Assembly (NCBI RefSeq): GCF_000819785.1 | Contig: NZ_CDBK01000101.1 | Span: 1-64,000, forward strand | Direction of reading: 5' to 3' | DNA: 64,000 bases | From: Aeromonas caviae | Lineage (GTDB): Bacteria; Pseudomonadota; Gammaproteobacteria; Enterobacterales; Aeromonadaceae | Shown here: positions 1 through 12,557 of the stretch, one piece after another | Layout of the letters: every line of letters starts with the position of its first letter | Numbering within the stretch: position 1 is the stretch's first letter | The notes under the pieces: model-generated | Databases searched by the model: none | What the model saw: only the letters and a program-made list of their open reading frames with translations | Told to the model about the DNA's origin: nothing | Position numbers and translations under genes: made by a program

Positions 1-32
1 AGAGCGTCACGCTTATCGCGTTGAGGAGGCGC

Positions 33-60
33 ATCTTACGCTCCTCACTTCGAAAGTCAA
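33..60 (-). promoter_or_regulatory. rRNA operon promoter P2
   Basis: On the minus strand a -35 TTGACT (55-60) and a -10 TAAGAT (33-38) are 16 bp apart. The site lies about 95 bp downstream of P1, as in the tandem promoters of gammaproteobacterial rRNA operons. The rRNA genes themselves would lie beyond base 1. The position after hemG matches the E. coli rrnA locus (trkH-hemG-rrsA). The -10/-35 pair is seen directly; the rRNA assignment follows from the tandem arrangement and synteny. Confidence 0.8.
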
Positions 61-148
61 GCGCTTGTTTTCGCTTTTCTTTCGGCGCCAACCTCCCAAG
101 GAAGCTGGCTCATCAGGTTGGCGTGTTCCGCCGTACTGGTAGGGGCGC

Positions 149-176
149 ATTATAGGGAGCCGCGCCGGGATGACAA
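149..176 (-). promoter_or_regulatory. rRNA operon promoter P1
   Basis: On the minus strand a -35 TTGTCA (171-176) and a consensus -10 TATAAT (149-154) are separated by 16 bp. A GC-rich discriminator, GCGCCCC, follows immediately; this is the hallmark of stringently controlled, ppGpp/DksA-repressed rRNA P1 promoters. The DNA upstream (about 177-205) is rich in A/T runs and would serve as an UP element. Fis sites cannot be judged by eye. Confidence 0.85.
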
Positions 177-234
177 GGGCTATTTTGCGAAAAATAGTCC
201 TTTTTACCGTTTTGTGGCTCGAACGCCTACTTAT

Positions 235-263
235 CAAACAAAAAGCCCTGCTTACGCAGGGCT
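235..263 (-). terminator. Rho-independent terminator after hemG
   Basis: The arms AGCCCTGC (244-251) and GCAGGGCT (256-263) form an 8-bp perfect stem with a 4-base loop. On the minus strand a TTTTTGTTT tract follows. It separates the hemG operon from the rRNA P1 promoter. Confidence 0.85.
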
Positions 264-288
264 CTGGCCGCTTTGAATGACGTCGCTG

Positions 289-813
289 TTACTTTTTTGA
301 CCAAAACTCACGGGCAAAGCCGCGCACCTTGTCCCAGTCGGTGAATTCCAGATCCTTGCTGGTATCCGTGCTGCCCCCGGTGATCTTCATGATCAACTGA
401 ATGATGCGGGTCTGCCACCAGTTGTAACGGGAGTACTGCAATGCCCCGGCAAACACCCCCAGAGTTTTGGGCTTCCAGGGAGATAGGCGCAGAAACTTCT
501 TCATGTAGGCGTTGGTCTGCGGCGTCTGCTTCTCGGGCTTGCGTGCCGTCAGGTTCACGCAGAAGAACGCCACATTGGCTACTTCCAACTGTTCATGATG
601 TGCGTGTATGAAGCTGAGCAGGCTGGGGTGGAAGTTACCATAACGAATGGAAGCGCCAATCAACACCTTGGCATACTTGCTGAGGTTGCACATAGGCAGG
701 GTGTGCAGGTCGTGCATCACCACTTCGCATCCTGATATTTCCTCCAGCATGACATCCACGATTTTCCGCGTTTGCCCGTCCCGGGAAGAATAAAGCACCA
801 AAATCTTGTCCAT
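289..813 (-). CDS. hemG: Menaquinone-dependent protoporphyrinogen IX dehydrogenase
   Basis: HemG oxidises protoporphyrinogen IX to protoporphyrin IX in haem synthesis and passes electrons to quinone at the inner membrane. The protein is 174 residues, close to the 181 of E. coli HemG. It starts MDKILVLYSSRDGQT, the FMN phosphate-binding loop of a long-chain flavodoxin fold, and has the family's basic, aromatic C-terminal half. The ATG at 813 is chosen because it gives the flavodoxin start and is preceded by a GAGG-type site; an upstream in-frame start would add 23 residues overlapping trkH. It lies 7 bp after the trkH stop, so the two are cotranscribed, as in E. coli. Confidence 0.93.
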   Translation of the reverse strand: MDKILVLYSSRDGQTRKIVDVMLEEISGCEVVMHDLHTLPMCNLSKYAKVLIGASIRYGNFHPSLLSFIHAHHEQLEVANVAFFCVNLTARKPEKQTPQTNAYMKKFLRLSPWKPKTLGVFAGALQYSRYNWWQTRIIQLIMKITGGSTDTSKDLEFTDWDKVRGFAREFWSKK

Positions 814-820
814 ACCAACC

Positions 821-2278
821 TCAACTACGCCAGAATGCAGGAGTAAACAGTACCAGAAGTGTGAAGATTTCCAATCGACCAAACAACATGGCCACGATCA
901 ATATCCACTGGGCAGTGGCCGAGATATTGCCGAAGTTGGCCGACACCTCCCCCAGACCCGGCCCCACGTTGGTGAATGCCGCAGCCACGGCGGAGAAGGC
1001 CGTCACTTCGTTCAGCCCCGTCATCAGCAGCAACAGCATGAAGATGAAGAACAGGATGATGTAGGTGGCAAAGTAGCCCCAGACCGCTTCCACGATCCGT
1101 TCCGGTACGGCGCGGCGTCCCAGCTTCAAGGTGTAGATGGCCCGCGGATGCACCAGCCGTTTGAGTTCACGCATCCCCTGCAGGAACAGGATCATGAAAC
1201 GCATCACCTTGATGCCCCCCCCGGTACTGCCGGCACAACAGCCGATGAAGGCAGAGAACATCAACAGCATGGGCAGGAAGGAGGGCCACTCCGCATAGCT
1301 GGTGGTGCTGTACCCCGTGGTCGTGCCCAGAGACACCGCCTGGAACAGGCCATGGTTGAGCGCATCCTGCCAGGTATCGTAGTGGCCGTGGAACAGCAGA
1401 GAGACGAAACAGATCAGCACCAGCACGCACTGGATGCTCAGAAACACCTTGAGCTCGGAGTCACGCAGATAACTGCTCACGCGCACCGGCTTGTGGGCAA
1501 ACACCATGAAGTGCAGCGCGAAGTTGACGCTCGCCAGCAACAGGAACACCACTGTGATCAGGTTGATGGCCGGGCTGTCGAAGAAACCGATGCTGGCGTC
1601 GTGGGTCGAGAACCCCCCAACCGACAAGGTGGAGAAGGAGTGGCAGATGGCATCGAACAGCGTCATCCCCGCCATCCAGTACGCGAGAGCGCAGAGGGAA
1701 GTCAGCAACAGATAGATGAACCAGAGCGCCTTGGCCGTCTCGGCGATGCGCGGGGTCACCTTGTTGTCCTTGACGGGCCCCGGGATCTCGGCGCGATAGA
1801 GCTGCATGCCCCCAATGCCGAGCAGCGGCAGCACGGCCACCGCCAGCACGATGATCCCCATGCCACCGAGCCATTGCAGCAGCTGGCGATAGAAGAGAAA
1901 CGCCTTGGGCAGATTGTCCAGCCCGGTCAGCACCGTTGCGCCCGTGGTAGTCAGGCCGGAAAACGACTCGAAAAATGCCTCCGAGACCGACATGTTCGGC
2001 ACGTCGCTGATGATGAAGGGGACGGCACCCACGCTCCCCAGCACCACCCAGAACAGCACCACGATGAGGAAGCCTTCCTTGGACCTGAGTTCCTTTTTCT
2101 GGTGGCGGTTGGGGAACCAGAGCAGGAGGCCGAGCAGGAGGGCTATGACGAAGGAGTTGACGAACTCGGTACCACCGCCATCACGATACCCAAAAGCGAC
2201 CATCGCGGGCAGCAGCATGGTCGAGCTGAACAGGGCAACCAGCAGACCGACGATACGAATGATGCTCAGAATCTGCAT
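821..2278 (-). CDS. trkH: Trk system potassium uptake protein TrkH
   Basis: TrkH is the membrane pore of the low-affinity K+ uptake system and works with the NAD-binding regulator TrkA, which is not in this window. At 485 residues it matches E. coli TrkH (483). The four repeated pore loops are visible, each with its filter glycine: TTTGATVLTG, TLSVGGFSTHD, LGTTTGYSTTSY and AFTNVGPGLGEV. Many hydrophobic segments lie between them. A GGGAG ribosome site sits 5 bases before the ATG. It is the third gene of the pepQ-yigZ-trkH-hemG run. Confidence 0.96.
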   Translation of the reverse strand: MQILSIIRIVGLLVALFSSTMLLPAMVAFGYRDGGGTEFVNSFVIALLLGLLLWFPNRHQKKELRSKEGFLIVVLFWVVLGSVGAVPFIISDVPNMSVSEAFFESFSGLTTTGATVLTGLDNLPKAFLFYRQLLQWLGGMGIIVLAVAVLPLLGIGGMQLYRAEIPGPVKDNKVTPRIAETAKALWFIYLLLTSLCALAYWMAGMTLFDAICHSFSTLSVGGFSTHDASIGFFDSPAINLITVVFLLLASVNFALHFMVFAHKPVRVSSYLRDSELKVFLSIQCVLVLICFVSLLFHGHYDTWQDALNHGLFQAVSLGTTTGYSTTSYAEWPSFLPMLLMFSAFIGCCAGSTGGGIKVMRFMILFLQGMRELKRLVHPRAIYTLKLGRRAVPERIVEAVWGYFATYIILFFIFMLLLLMTGLNEVTAFSAVAAAFTNVGPGLGEVSANFGNISATAQWILIVAMLFGRLEIFTLLVLFTPAFWRS

Positions 2279-2314
2279 TCCGGCTCCCTCTTCAAACTAA
2301 AAGAGCGATGGATT

Positions 2315-2932
2315 CTAGCCATCTAAGGGACGAAGGGATACCCGACCCTGGGTCCGGTCGGTCAATTCCTGTGCGATACGGGCCCAGAGCGCAGACTCCC
2401 ACGCTACCTGAAGGGTGACGCTGGCACCATAATCGGCCACCAGCAACTGCCCTTGATGGGCAGAGATAAGGGACTCCACGGCCCCCATGTCGGTGTAGTC
2501 ACACTGGATCACGGAAGAGGTCAGCTGACGCTTGATACAAGTTTCAAGTTGCTTGAGTGCTGCCCCCACACCACCGCCATAGGCCTTGACCAGGCCACCG
2601 GTCCCCAGCAGCACGCCACCGTAATAGCGCACCACCACGGCGGCGACTTCACCCAGACCGGCCCCCATCAACTGGGCCAGCATGGGTTTGCCCGCTGTGC
2701 CCGAGGGTTCGCCATCATCACTGAAACCATAAACCTGGCTGTCTTGGGGGGCGCCAGCGACAAAAGCCCAGCAGTGATGCCGGGCTCCCGGGTGTTGCTG
2801 TTTGATCTCGTCTATCCAGGCCTTGGCGGCCTCGACGGTCGGAGTGTGGGCGATGTAGGTAATGAAGCGGCTCTTCTTGATCTCTTCGCTCACCTCCAGC
2901 GGGGCTGCCGGTATGGGGTAATCCGTCGCCAT
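2315..2932 (-). CDS. yigZ: IMPACT family protein YigZ
   Basis: This 205-residue protein belongs to the UPF0029/IMPACT family. The N-terminal domain carries the family signature (KSRFITYIAH, ARHHCWAF, DDGEPSGTAGKPML, VVRYYGGVLLGTGGLVKAY) and the C-terminal part is the ferredoxin-like domain. Eukaryotic IMPACT modulates Gcn2; the bacterial role is not settled, though ribosome- or nucleic acid-related functions have been proposed. Its ATG overlaps the pepQ stop by one base (TGATG), indicating translational coupling, and 36 bp separate it from trkH. The same neighbours occur in E. coli. Confidence 0.92.
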   Translation of the reverse strand: MATDYPIPAAPLEVSEEIKKSRFITYIAHTPTVEAAKAWIDEIKQQHPGARHHCWAFVAGAPQDSQVYGFSDDGEPSGTAGKPMLAQLMGAGLGEVAAVVVRYYGGVLLGTGGLVKAYGGGVGAALKQLETCIKRQLTSSVIQCDYTDMGAVESLISAHQGQLLVADYGASVTLQVAWESALWARIAQELTDRTQGRVSLRPLDG

Positions 2933-4254
2933 CAGAGCCCTGCTTGTCTGGTCAGGTTCTCCACCCCGTTGGCATGCAGCACCACGTTGTCCTCGATGCG
3001 AATGCCACCATAGGGACGCAGCGCCTCCACCTTGTTCCAGTTGACCCGCTTGCCCTGCTCACCCTGGCGCAGCGGCTCCAGCAGGCTGTCGATGAAGTAG
3101 AGACCCGGCTCGATGGTGAACACCTGGCCCACTTCCATCACCCGGGTGCAGCGCAGATAGGGGAACTGCTCGGGGGCCGCCAGGTGGGTGCCGCGCTCAT
3201 CCTGCATGAAGCCGCCGGCATCGTGTACCTGCAGGCCGAGGAAGTGACCGAGACCGTGGGGGAAGAAGACATTGGTCACCCCGGTGTGGATCATCTCGTC
3301 CACCGACATGTCTACCAGTTCGGTGGCTTGCAGCAGGCGCGCCAGCCTGTGGTGCATCTGCAGGTGCAGCTCGCTGTAGCGGCGGCCCGGCTTGATCTCG
3401 TCGATGATCTCCTGTTGCTGTGCATCCAGCGCAGCAATCAGATCGGCGAACTCACCGCGGCGCCAGGCCCAGGTTCGGGTAATGTCGGAGGCATAACCGT
3501 GCACGTCCACACCGGCATCGATGAGGAAGGAGTAACGCTCCGCATCCGGCACCCGCTGGGTGGAGAGATGGGTGTAGTGCAGGATGGCCGCATTGCGGTT
3601 GATGGCAACAATGTTGCCGTAGGGCGCCTCATTGGCCCCCTGTCCGACCGCCTTCATGTAGGCCAGGTTGATCTCGAACTCGCTCGCCCCCGCCATGAAG
3701 GAGTCCTTGGCCGCGATGTGGCCGCGTACGCCGATGCGGTTGGCATCGCGAAGACATTCCAGCTCATAGGGCGTCTTGTAGGCACGGTGGTAGTGCAGGT
3801 AGTTGAGGACCGCCTCCGGATTGGGCTGGCCCAGTCCCAGCAGCTCGGCCACTTCCAGATGGCCGCCCAGATAGGCCCACTCCTGCTTGTTGGCCGGCAG
3901 GTGATCGGCAACCTGCTCCGGGCGAGTCAGGAAGCGAATGTCGAAGAAGTCGACCCAGAAGGCGTTGGGCAACTCCGCCACCTTGTGCCAGAAGTCCACC
4001 GGCCGGTAGAACAGCAGCACCGGCTTGCTCACGCCATCCACCAGCAACCAGCAGTGAGGGTTGTCCAGCACCGGCAGCCAGGCCTTGAACTGGGGATTCA
4101 CCTTGAAGGGATAATCCTGGTCATCGAGGAAGATACGATGAGTCTGGCCGGAGTGGATAGCGAGACCGCCAAGACCCTGTTGTTGCAGGATGTCGCGGGT
4201 ACGCTGCTGAAGGGTGTCGAGATGCTGGGCAAAAAGTTGGCTGTAACTGCTCAT
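2932..4254 (-). CDS. pepQ: Xaa-Pro dipeptidase PepQ
   Basis: PepQ is a cytoplasmic metallopeptidase that cleaves dipeptides with C-terminal proline. The 440-residue product compares with 443 in E. coli. It has the pita-bread (M24) metal ligands: an Asp pair in the [19 protein letters not shown] region, a His in [16 protein letters not shown] and Glu residues in [10 protein letters not shown] and GGIRIEDNV. This class can also hydrolyse organophosphate esters. It is the first gene of a four-gene operon and is divergent from the acetoacetyl-CoA synthetase gene. In E. coli it is divergent directly from fadBA. Confidence 0.95.
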   Translation of the reverse strand: MSSYSQLFAQHLDTLQQRTRDILQQQGLGGLAIHSGQTHRIFLDDQDYPFKVNPQFKAWLPVLDNPHCWLLVDGVSKPVLLFYRPVDFWHKVAELPNAFWVDFFDIRFLTRPEQVADHLPANKQEWAYLGGHLEVAELLGLGQPNPEAVLNYLHYHRAYKTPYELECLRDANRIGVRGHIAAKDSFMAGASEFEINLAYMKAVGQGANEAPYGNIVAINRNAAILHYTHLSTQRVPDAERYSFLIDAGVDVHGYASDITRTWAWRRGEFADLIAALDAQQQEIIDEIKPGRRYSELHLQMHHRLARLLQATELVDMSVDEMIHTGVTNVFFPHGLGHFLGLQVHDAGGFMQDERGTHLAAPEQFPYLRCTRVMEVGQVFTIEPGLYFIDSLLEPLRQGEQGKRVNWNKVEALRPYGGIRIEDNVVLHANGVENLTRQAGL

Positions 4255-4450
4255 GGCGTCCTGCTCCGGGCGAATGTGACTTCAGCATAACATCAAGCGA
4301 ATCAAGGCTCGAGCCACCCGGCTTTCGCTTCGTGAGGTAACGCATAGGTTACAGGCTTTTTGTTATGAAGATAAAACAGACAATTAACAAACAAAGAACA
4401 ATTCAATACACTGCCCACAGACAGTAGATATCAGCCGTCAGGAACGACTC

Positions 4451-6388
<1,938 letters not shown>

Positions 6389-6408
6389 TACCACGCTCAT
6401 CTCCATCG

Positions 6409-6434
6409 GAGGCGCCGCAAGGCGCCTCTTTTTT
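6409..6434 (+). terminator. Rho-independent terminator after aacS
   Basis: The arms GAGGCGCC (6409-6416) and GGCGCCTC (6421-6428) enclose a GCAA tetraloop and are followed by six T residues. It is a strong intrinsic terminator, so fadBA must have its own promoter. Confidence 0.93.
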
Positions 6435-6470
6435 GCCCGTTTTGTGATGAAGAGCTTTTACTCGACAACT

Positions 6471-6490
6471 GTTAAACGAATGTTTTAAAT
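6471..6490. promoter_or_regulatory. PsrA-like operator before fadB
   Basis: The bases AAAC (6474-6477), GAAT and GTTT (6482-6485) form the half-site palindrome AAAC(N4)GTTT inside a wider imperfect repeat TTAAAC...GTTTTAA. PsrA, a TetR-type fatty acid sensor of Pseudomonas, Shewanella and related bacteria, binds AAAC(N2-4)GTTT. The position about 105 bp before fadB would suit repression relieved by long-chain acyl-CoA. The palindrome is seen; the regulator is inferred, and no FadR-type TGGTnnnACCA site was found in this gap. Confidence 0.5.
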
Positions 6491-6592
6491 AGGTGTTGAA
6501 AATGTCTCCTTTTGGATCAATAGTGAGCCTCGCCCCCTGCTGGGGATAAAGGAGCACCATTCCCCACAGAGTGGGAACAAGGAGACACTCTC

Positions 6593-8740
6593 ATGATCTA
6601 CCAAGGCGAAACCCTGACGGTCAGCTACCTCGAAGACGGCATTGCCGAGCTGAGGTTCGATGCCCCGGGTTCAGTCAACAAGCTGGATCGCGCTACCCTG
6701 CTCTCCCTGAGCGAAGCGATCGCCGCATTACAGCAACAAGCCGATTTGAAGGGTCTGATCCTCACCTCCGGCAAAGACGCTTTCATCGTCGGCGCCGACA
6801 TCACCGAATTCCTGGAACTGTTCGATCTGCCGCAAGAAGACCTGCTCGGCTGGCTGAAGAAGGCCAACGACATCTTCAGCGCCATCGAAGATCTGCCGGT
6901 GCCCACCCTCTCCGCCATCAAGGGCCATGCTCTGGGCGGCGGCTGCGAGACTATTCTCTCCACCGATTTCCGGCTGGCCGACACCACGGCCAAGATCGGC
7001 CTGCCCGAGACCAAGCTCGGCATCATGCCCGGCTTTGGCGGCACTGTCCGTCTGCCGCGGGTGATCGGTGCCGACAACGCACTGGAGTGGATCACCACCG
7101 GCAAGGATTACCGTGCCGATGACGCCCTCAAGGTGGGTGCCATCGATGCCGTGGTCGCCCCGGACGCGCTGCACAGCGCCGCCGTGCAGATGATCAAGGA
7201 CGCGATCAAGGGCAAGCTGGACTGGCAGGGCCGCCGCGCCGCCAAGAAGGCCCCGCTGCGCCTCTCCAAACTGGAAGCCATGATGAGCTTCACCACCGCC
7301 GCCGGCATGGTTGCCGCCGTGGCGGGCAAACACTATCCGGCCCCCATGGCCGCCGTGAAGACGGTGGAAGCCGCCGCCGGCATGGGCCGTGACGAGGCGC
7401 TGGCCGCCGAGGCCGCCACCTTCATCAAACTGGCGAAAACCGACGTGGCCAAGGCGCTGGTCGGTATCTTCCTCAACGATCAGCACATCAAGGCGCTGGC
7501 CAAGAAGGCCGCCAAGCAGGCAAACAAGGCCACCGGCCATGCCGCCGTGCTGGGTGCCGGCATCATGGGGGGCGGCATCGCCTACCAGTCTGCCAGCAAG
7601 GGCATCCCAGCGGTGATGAAGGACATCAACGAGAAGGCGCTGGCACTTGGCATGAATGAGGCCACCAAGCTGCTCAACGGCCAGCTCGAGCGCGGCCGCA
7701 TCGACGGCATCAAGATGGGCCAGGTGCTCTCCGCCATCACGCCGACCCTCAGCTATGACAACGTCAAGCATGTGGACGTGGTGGTCGAAGCTGTGGTCGA
7801 GAACCCGAAAGTGAAGGCCGCCGTGCTGGGCGAAGTGGAAGGGATCATCGGCGAAGACGCCGTGCTCGCCAGCAACACCTCCACCATTCCCATCTCTCTG
7901 CTGGCCAAGGGACTGAAGCGCCCCGAGAATTTCTGCGGCATGCACTTCTTCAACCCGGTGCACCGCATGCCGCTGGTGGAGATCATCCGTGGCGAACAGA
8001 CTTCCGATGAAACCATCAACCGCGTGGTGGCCTACGCCGCCGCCATGGGCAAGTCCCCGGTCGTGGTCAACGACTGCCCCGGCTTCTTCGTGAATCGCGT
8101 GCTGTTTCCCTACTTCTTCGGCTTCAACAAGCTGGTCGCCGATGGCGCCGACTTCGCCGCCGTCGACAAGGTGATGGAGAAGGAGTTTGGCTGGCCCATG
8201 GGCCCCGCCTACCTGCTGGACGTGGTCGGCATCGACACCGGCCACCACGCCGGTGACGTGATGGCGCAGGGTTTCCCGGCGCGCATGAGCAAGGAAGGTC
8301 GTACCGCCATCGACGTAATGTATGACGCCAGCCGCTTCGGTCAGAAGAACGGCAAGGGCTTCTACGCCTACGAGCAGGACAAGAAGGGCAAGCCGAAGAA
8401 GGTGGCCGACGCAGCCAGCTACGAGCTGCTGGCCCCCATCGCCAAGCCGAAGCAGGATTTCGACAAGGAGGCCATCATCGCCCGCATGATGATCCCGATG
8501 ATCAACGAGGTGGTGCTCTGCCTGGAAGAGGGCATAGTCGCCACGCCAGCCGAAGCCGACATCGCACTGGTCTACGGCCTGGGCTTCCCTCCCTTCCGCG
8601 GCGGCGTGTTCCGCTATCTGGACACTATCGGTCTGGATCGCTACGTGGCCATGGCCGACCAGTATGCCGACCTGGGCCCGCTCTACCGCGTCAGCGACAA
8701 GCTGCGCGAGATGGCTGCCCAGGGCAACACCTTCTACTGA
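6593..8740 (+). CDS. fadB: Fatty acid oxidation complex subunit alpha FadB
   Basis: FadB carries enoyl-CoA hydratase, isomerase, 3-hydroxyacyl-CoA epimerase and 3-hydroxyacyl-CoA dehydrogenase activities of the aerobic beta-oxidation cycle. The product is 715 residues (729 in E. coli). The crotonase domain fills about residues 1-190, with the oxyanion and catalytic segments IVGADITEF and GHALGGGCE. The NAD-binding Rossmann loop [17 protein letters not shown] lies near residue 320, and the dehydrogenase His motif [14 protein letters not shown] is intact. A GGAGA site precedes the ATG. It is followed after 21 bp by fadA, its alpha2beta2 partner. Confidence 0.96.
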   Translation: MIYQGETLTVSYLEDGIAELRFDAPGSVNKLDRATLLSLSEAIAALQQQADLKGLILTSGKDAFIVGADITEFLELFDLPQEDLLGWLKKANDIFSAIEDLPVPTLSAIKGHALGGGCETILSTDFRLADTTAKIGLPETKLGIMPGFGGTVRLPRVIGADNALEWITTGKDYRADDALKVGAIDAVVAPDALHSAAVQMIKDAIKGKLDWQGRRAAKKAPLRLSKLEAMMSFTTAAGMVAAVAGKHYPAPMAAVKTVEAAAGMGRDEALAAEAATFIKLAKTDVAKALVGIFLNDQHIKALAKKAAKQANKATGHAAVLGAGIMGGGIAYQSASKGIPAVMKDINEKALALGMNEATKLLNGQLERGRIDGIKMGQVLSAITPTLSYDNVKHVDVVVEAVVENPKVKAAVLGEVEGIIGEDAVLASNTSTIPISLLAKGLKRPENFCGMHFFNPVHRMPLVEIIRGEQTSDETINRVVAYAAAMGKSPVVVNDCPGFFVNRVLFPYFFGFNKLVADGADFAAVDKVMEKEFGWPMGPAYLLDVVGIDTGHHAGDVMAQGFPARMSKEGRTAIDVMYDASRFGQKNGKGFYAYEQDKKGKPKKVADAASYELLAPIAKPKQDFDKEAIIARMMIPMINEVVLCLEEGIVATPAEADIALVYGLGFPPFRGGVFRYLDTIGLDRYVAMADQYADLGPLYRVSDKLREMAAQGNTFY

Positions 8741-9925
<1,185 letters not shown>

Positions 9926-10272
9926 GTGAATCACTCCTGACCGCTCACCGGTCAGGGACGCCGCCTCGGGGCGGCAACAACAGACAGAAGACGGCCCTGC
10001 TTCCCGGCACAGCGGCCCCATCACGAATACCGGGTCGGCCTGCCGACCCTGCTGTCGAGTCTGTGGAACGCGTCACACGGGGTGCGCTCCTGCCGTCGGA
10101 ATCTGCGTGTTGGCCGGCCCGTTTGGGTCGGCCTTTTTTATTCTTTTCCCGCGATCGGGGCCAATCCTGAGGCTATATTGCCCATAACTTCACATTAGAG
10201 GGGGGGCTTGCTTGCTTTTTGCTCCCCCGACAGGTTCAATCTGCACAAAAAAATGGGTGGATGCACATACAT
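9926..10272 (+). other. Intergenic region between fadA and the response regulator
   Basis: No gene is supported. Two small hairpins without T tracts follow fadA (9936-9956 and about 9961-9975). The true terminator lies at 10112-10139. After it, 10140-10272 must hold the promoter of the two-component operon, but no convincing -10/-35 pair was found. Confidence 0.5.
10112..10139 (+). terminator. Rho-independent terminator downstream of fadBA
   Basis: The stem GGCCGGCCC (10112-10120) pairs with GGGTCGGCC (10125-10133), with one G-U pair and a GTTT loop, then six T residues. Confidence 0.88.
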
Positions 10273-10995
10273 ATGTCAACGAGCAAACAACTGCTTATCG
10301 TCGACGACGATCGGGAGATCCGCGAGCTGCTCAACGAGTACCTGACCCGGGCCGGTTTCGAGGTACTGACCGCGGCCGAAGGGAACGAGATGCGCCAACA
10401 ATTGGCCCATCACAGCCCGGACCTCATCATTCTGGACATCATGATGCCCGGCGACGACGGCTTTACCCTCTGCCAGCAGATCCGCCGCGACTCCCAGGTA
10501 CCCATCATCATGCTCACCGCCGCCTCCGACGAGGCTGACCGGGTGATCGGTCTGGAACTTGGCGCCGACGACTACATCGCCAAGCCGTTCAGCCCGCGCG
10601 AACTGCAGGCCCGCATCAAGGCGCTGCTGCGCCGCGCCGAATTCCGCCAGCCGGAGAAAGAAAAGGAACCGAGCCGTCGGCTGCGCTTCGCCGAGTGGAC
10701 CCTGGACACCCTGAGCCACCAGCTGACCCACGAAGATGGCAGCCTGCTGGATCTCTCCGGCAGCGATGCCCTGCTGCTCGGCATGTTCCTGCAGCAGCCC
10801 GGCGTGGTGCTGGACCGGGATACCATCTCGGACGCCACCCGCGGTCGCGAGAGCCTGCCCATGGAACGCGGCATCGATGTGCAGATCAGCCGCCTGCGCC
10901 AGAAGCTGGGTGACAACGGCAAGAGCCCGCGCATCATCAAGACCATTCGCGGCAGCGGCTACATGCTGATCGCCGAAGTCCACGAGATCCCGTAA
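10273..10995 (+). CDS. OmpR-family response regulator (GltR-like)
   Basis: This 240-residue regulator has a receiver domain with acidic pocket DDD at 11-13, phospho-acceptor Asp55 (ILDIMMPG) and the conserved lysine of AKPFSPRE. A C-terminal winged helix ends in the typical TIRGSGYMLI. The ATG at 10273 (MSTSKQLL) begins the receiver strand; ATGs at 10261 and 10219 are in frame but add unlike sequence. It precedes a sensor kinase and a sugar-binding protein in the order seen for GltR-GtrS-type glucose sensing in Pseudomonas, so a carbohydrate-responsive role is inferred. The ligand is unknown. Confidence 0.85.
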   Translation: MSTSKQLLIVDDDREIRELLNEYLTRAGFEVLTAAEGNEMRQQLAHHSPDLIILDIMMPGDDGFTLCQQIRRDSQVPIIMLTAASDEADRVIGLELGADDYIAKPFSPRELQARIKALLRRAEFRQPEKEKEPSRRLRFAEWTLDTLSHQLTHEDGSLLDLSGSDALLLGMFLQQPGVVLDRDTISDATRGRESLPMERGIDVQISRLRQKLGDNGKSPRIIKTIRGSGYMLIAEVHEIP

Positions 10996-11079
10996 CAGAC
11001 AGACGCTACGGCGAGACCTTGAACGGGCAGAAGAGAGACCCATCACGGGGCAACGGCAAGGCACAGAGGTAAGCACCCC

Positions 11080-11112
11080 ATGCTGATCGACAAGAGACAC
11101 ACGCTGCCATGA
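11080..11112 (+). pseudogene. Possible remnant of a second response-regulator C-terminus
   Basis: A 10-codon reading frame, MLIDKRHTLP then TGA, aligns residue for residue with the intact regulator's end, MLIAEVHEIP then stop. Five of ten residues match and both share the 10-mer ATGCTGATCG. Further upstream (11051-11060) CAACGGCAAG also recurs in the regulator's 3' end. The stop overlaps the kinase start as ATGA. This suggests the ancestral regulator gene was coupled directly to the kinase and its end was displaced by about 117 bp. It is short enough that chance is possible. Confidence 0.4.
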
Positions 11113-12554
11113 CGGGGCAGAAGTTCTGGCGGGCCCTGGTGCCCCGCTCCCTGCTGTCCCGGATGCTGCTGCTGTTGCTGCTGGCGATCCTGCTCTCCCA
11201 GACCATCCTCACCGGCATCTGGATGCAGCAGATCCAGAAGCGGGAGCTGGAGGGCATGCTCAGCACCACCCGCAACCTGGCGCTGTCGGCGGCTTCCACC
11301 GTCAACTTCTTCAAGTCCCTGCCCCTGCAATACCGCCACATCGCCCTGGATCAGCTGCGCAACATGGGGGGCAGCCGCTTCTTCGTCTCCCTGAACGAGG
11401 AAGAGATCCACATCAGCGCCATCCCCGACAGCGAGCGCAAGACGCTGGTGCTCAAGGAGGTGCAGGAGGTGCTCAGCCGCAAACTCTCCGACGCCATGGC
11501 GATCAAGGTGGACTTCTCCCGCCCCGAGGAGCTGCACGTCTTCAACAACGACACCCTGCTGGCGGATCTCCCCTCCTCCTGGGCCCGCTACACCCTGTCC
11601 CTGGAGCCCATCAATCCGCCGGTGCTGGTGACCCAGATCGAGATAGAACCGGGGGAGTGGCTCTATCTGGCGGCCCTGCTGCCCGCCCCCTACATGACGC
11701 TGGATGACACCGTGATGCCGAGCAATCAGGTGCGTTTCATCGCCCTGATGACGGTCTTCCTCTGCTTCTTCACCTTCATGCTGGTGCGCTGGCAGACCCG
11801 CCCCCTGCGTCGCCTCGCCAAGGCGGCGGTCAACCTCGGCAAGGACATCGACCAGCCGTCCCTCAAGGAGGAGGGTGCCTCCGAAATCGTGGCGGCGACC
11901 CGCGCCTTCAACATCATGCAGCAGCGCATTCGCCGCTTCATCGACGATCGGGAGCGCCTCTTCAGCTCCATCTCCCACGACCTCAAGACCCCCATCACCC
12001 GACTGCGACTGCGGGTCGAACTGCTGGACGACGAGGTGCAGATCGCCAAGTTCAACAAGGACCTGGACGAGCTGGAGCTGATGGTCAAAGGGGCGCTGCA
12101 GACGGTCAAAGAGACGGACATTCACGAGAACCTCGAGCAGATCGACGTCAACGCCCTGCTGGAGCAGATGGCGGAGGCCATGAACCTGCACGAGGATCTG
12201 CTCACCATCGAGGGCCACTGCAAGTGGCCCTATCGCGGCAAGCTGCTGGCCCTCAAGCGCTGCATCGGCAACCTGGTGGACAACGGCATCAAGTACGGCC
12301 AGAAGGTGCGCATCATCATCATGGATGACGAGGAGATGTTGATCCTCTTCATCATGGACGAGGGGCCCGGTCTGCCGGACGATCAGTTCGAGCGCATCTT
12401 CGAGCCCTACTACCGCCTCAGCACCGATGCCGCCGGCACCGGGCTGGGCCTTGGCATCGCCCGCAACATAGCCCACGCCCACGGCGGCGACCTGGTGCTG
12501 GAAAATCGCCCCCAGGGCGGCCTGCAGGCCACCCTCTCCCTACCAAGGCAGTAA
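11109..12554 (+). CDS. Inner-membrane sensor histidine kinase of the sugar-binding cluster
   Basis: The 481-residue kinase has membrane segments at about 19-39 and 208-227 that enclose a periplasmic sensor of about 170 residues. A HAMP linker (228-280) follows, then the H box with His290 (SSISHDLKTPITRL), N box (CIGNLVDNGIKYG), G1 box (DEGPGLPDDQFERIFEPYY) and G2 box (GTGLGLGIARNIA). All catalytic boxes are intact. The overall plan is EnvZ/GtrS-like. It phosphorylates the adjacent regulator by inference from adjacency. Its stop is 3 bases before the binding-protein start, which suggests that the periplasmic domain reads ligand through that protein. Confidence 0.88.
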   Translation: MTGQKFWRALVPRSLLSRMLLLLLLAILLSQTILTGIWMQQIQKRELEGMLSTTRNLALSAASTVNFFKSLPLQYRHIALDQLRNMGGSRFFVSLNEEEIHISAIPDSERKTLVLKEVQEVLSRKLSDAMAIKVDFSRPEELHVFNNDTLLADLPSSWARYTLSLEPINPPVLVTQIEIEPGEWLYLAALLPAPYMTLDDTVMPSNQVRFIALMTVFLCFFTFMLVRWQTRPLRRLAKAAVNLGKDIDQPSLKEEGASEIVAATRAFNIMQQRIRRFIDDRERLFSSISHDLKTPITRLRLRVELLDDEVQIAKFNKDLDELELMVKGALQTVKETDIHENLEQIDVNALLEQMAEAMNLHEDLLTIEGHCKWPYRGKLLALKRCIGNLVDNGIKYGQKVRIIIMDDEEMLILFIMDEGPGLPDDQFERIFEPYYRLSTDAAGTGLGLGIARNIAHAHGGDLVLENRPQGGLQATLSLPRQ

Positions 12555-12557
12555 TGT

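Noticed and set aside
13-237. 74-codon minus-strand frame at the left end
   Set aside because: It lies across the rRNA P1 and P2 promoters and has no ribosome site; it is a chance frame.
806-2326. 506-codon plus-strand frame
   Set aside because: It is antisense to trkH, with His/Gln/Arg-rich composition typical of a GC-driven shadow frame; trkH is fully supported.
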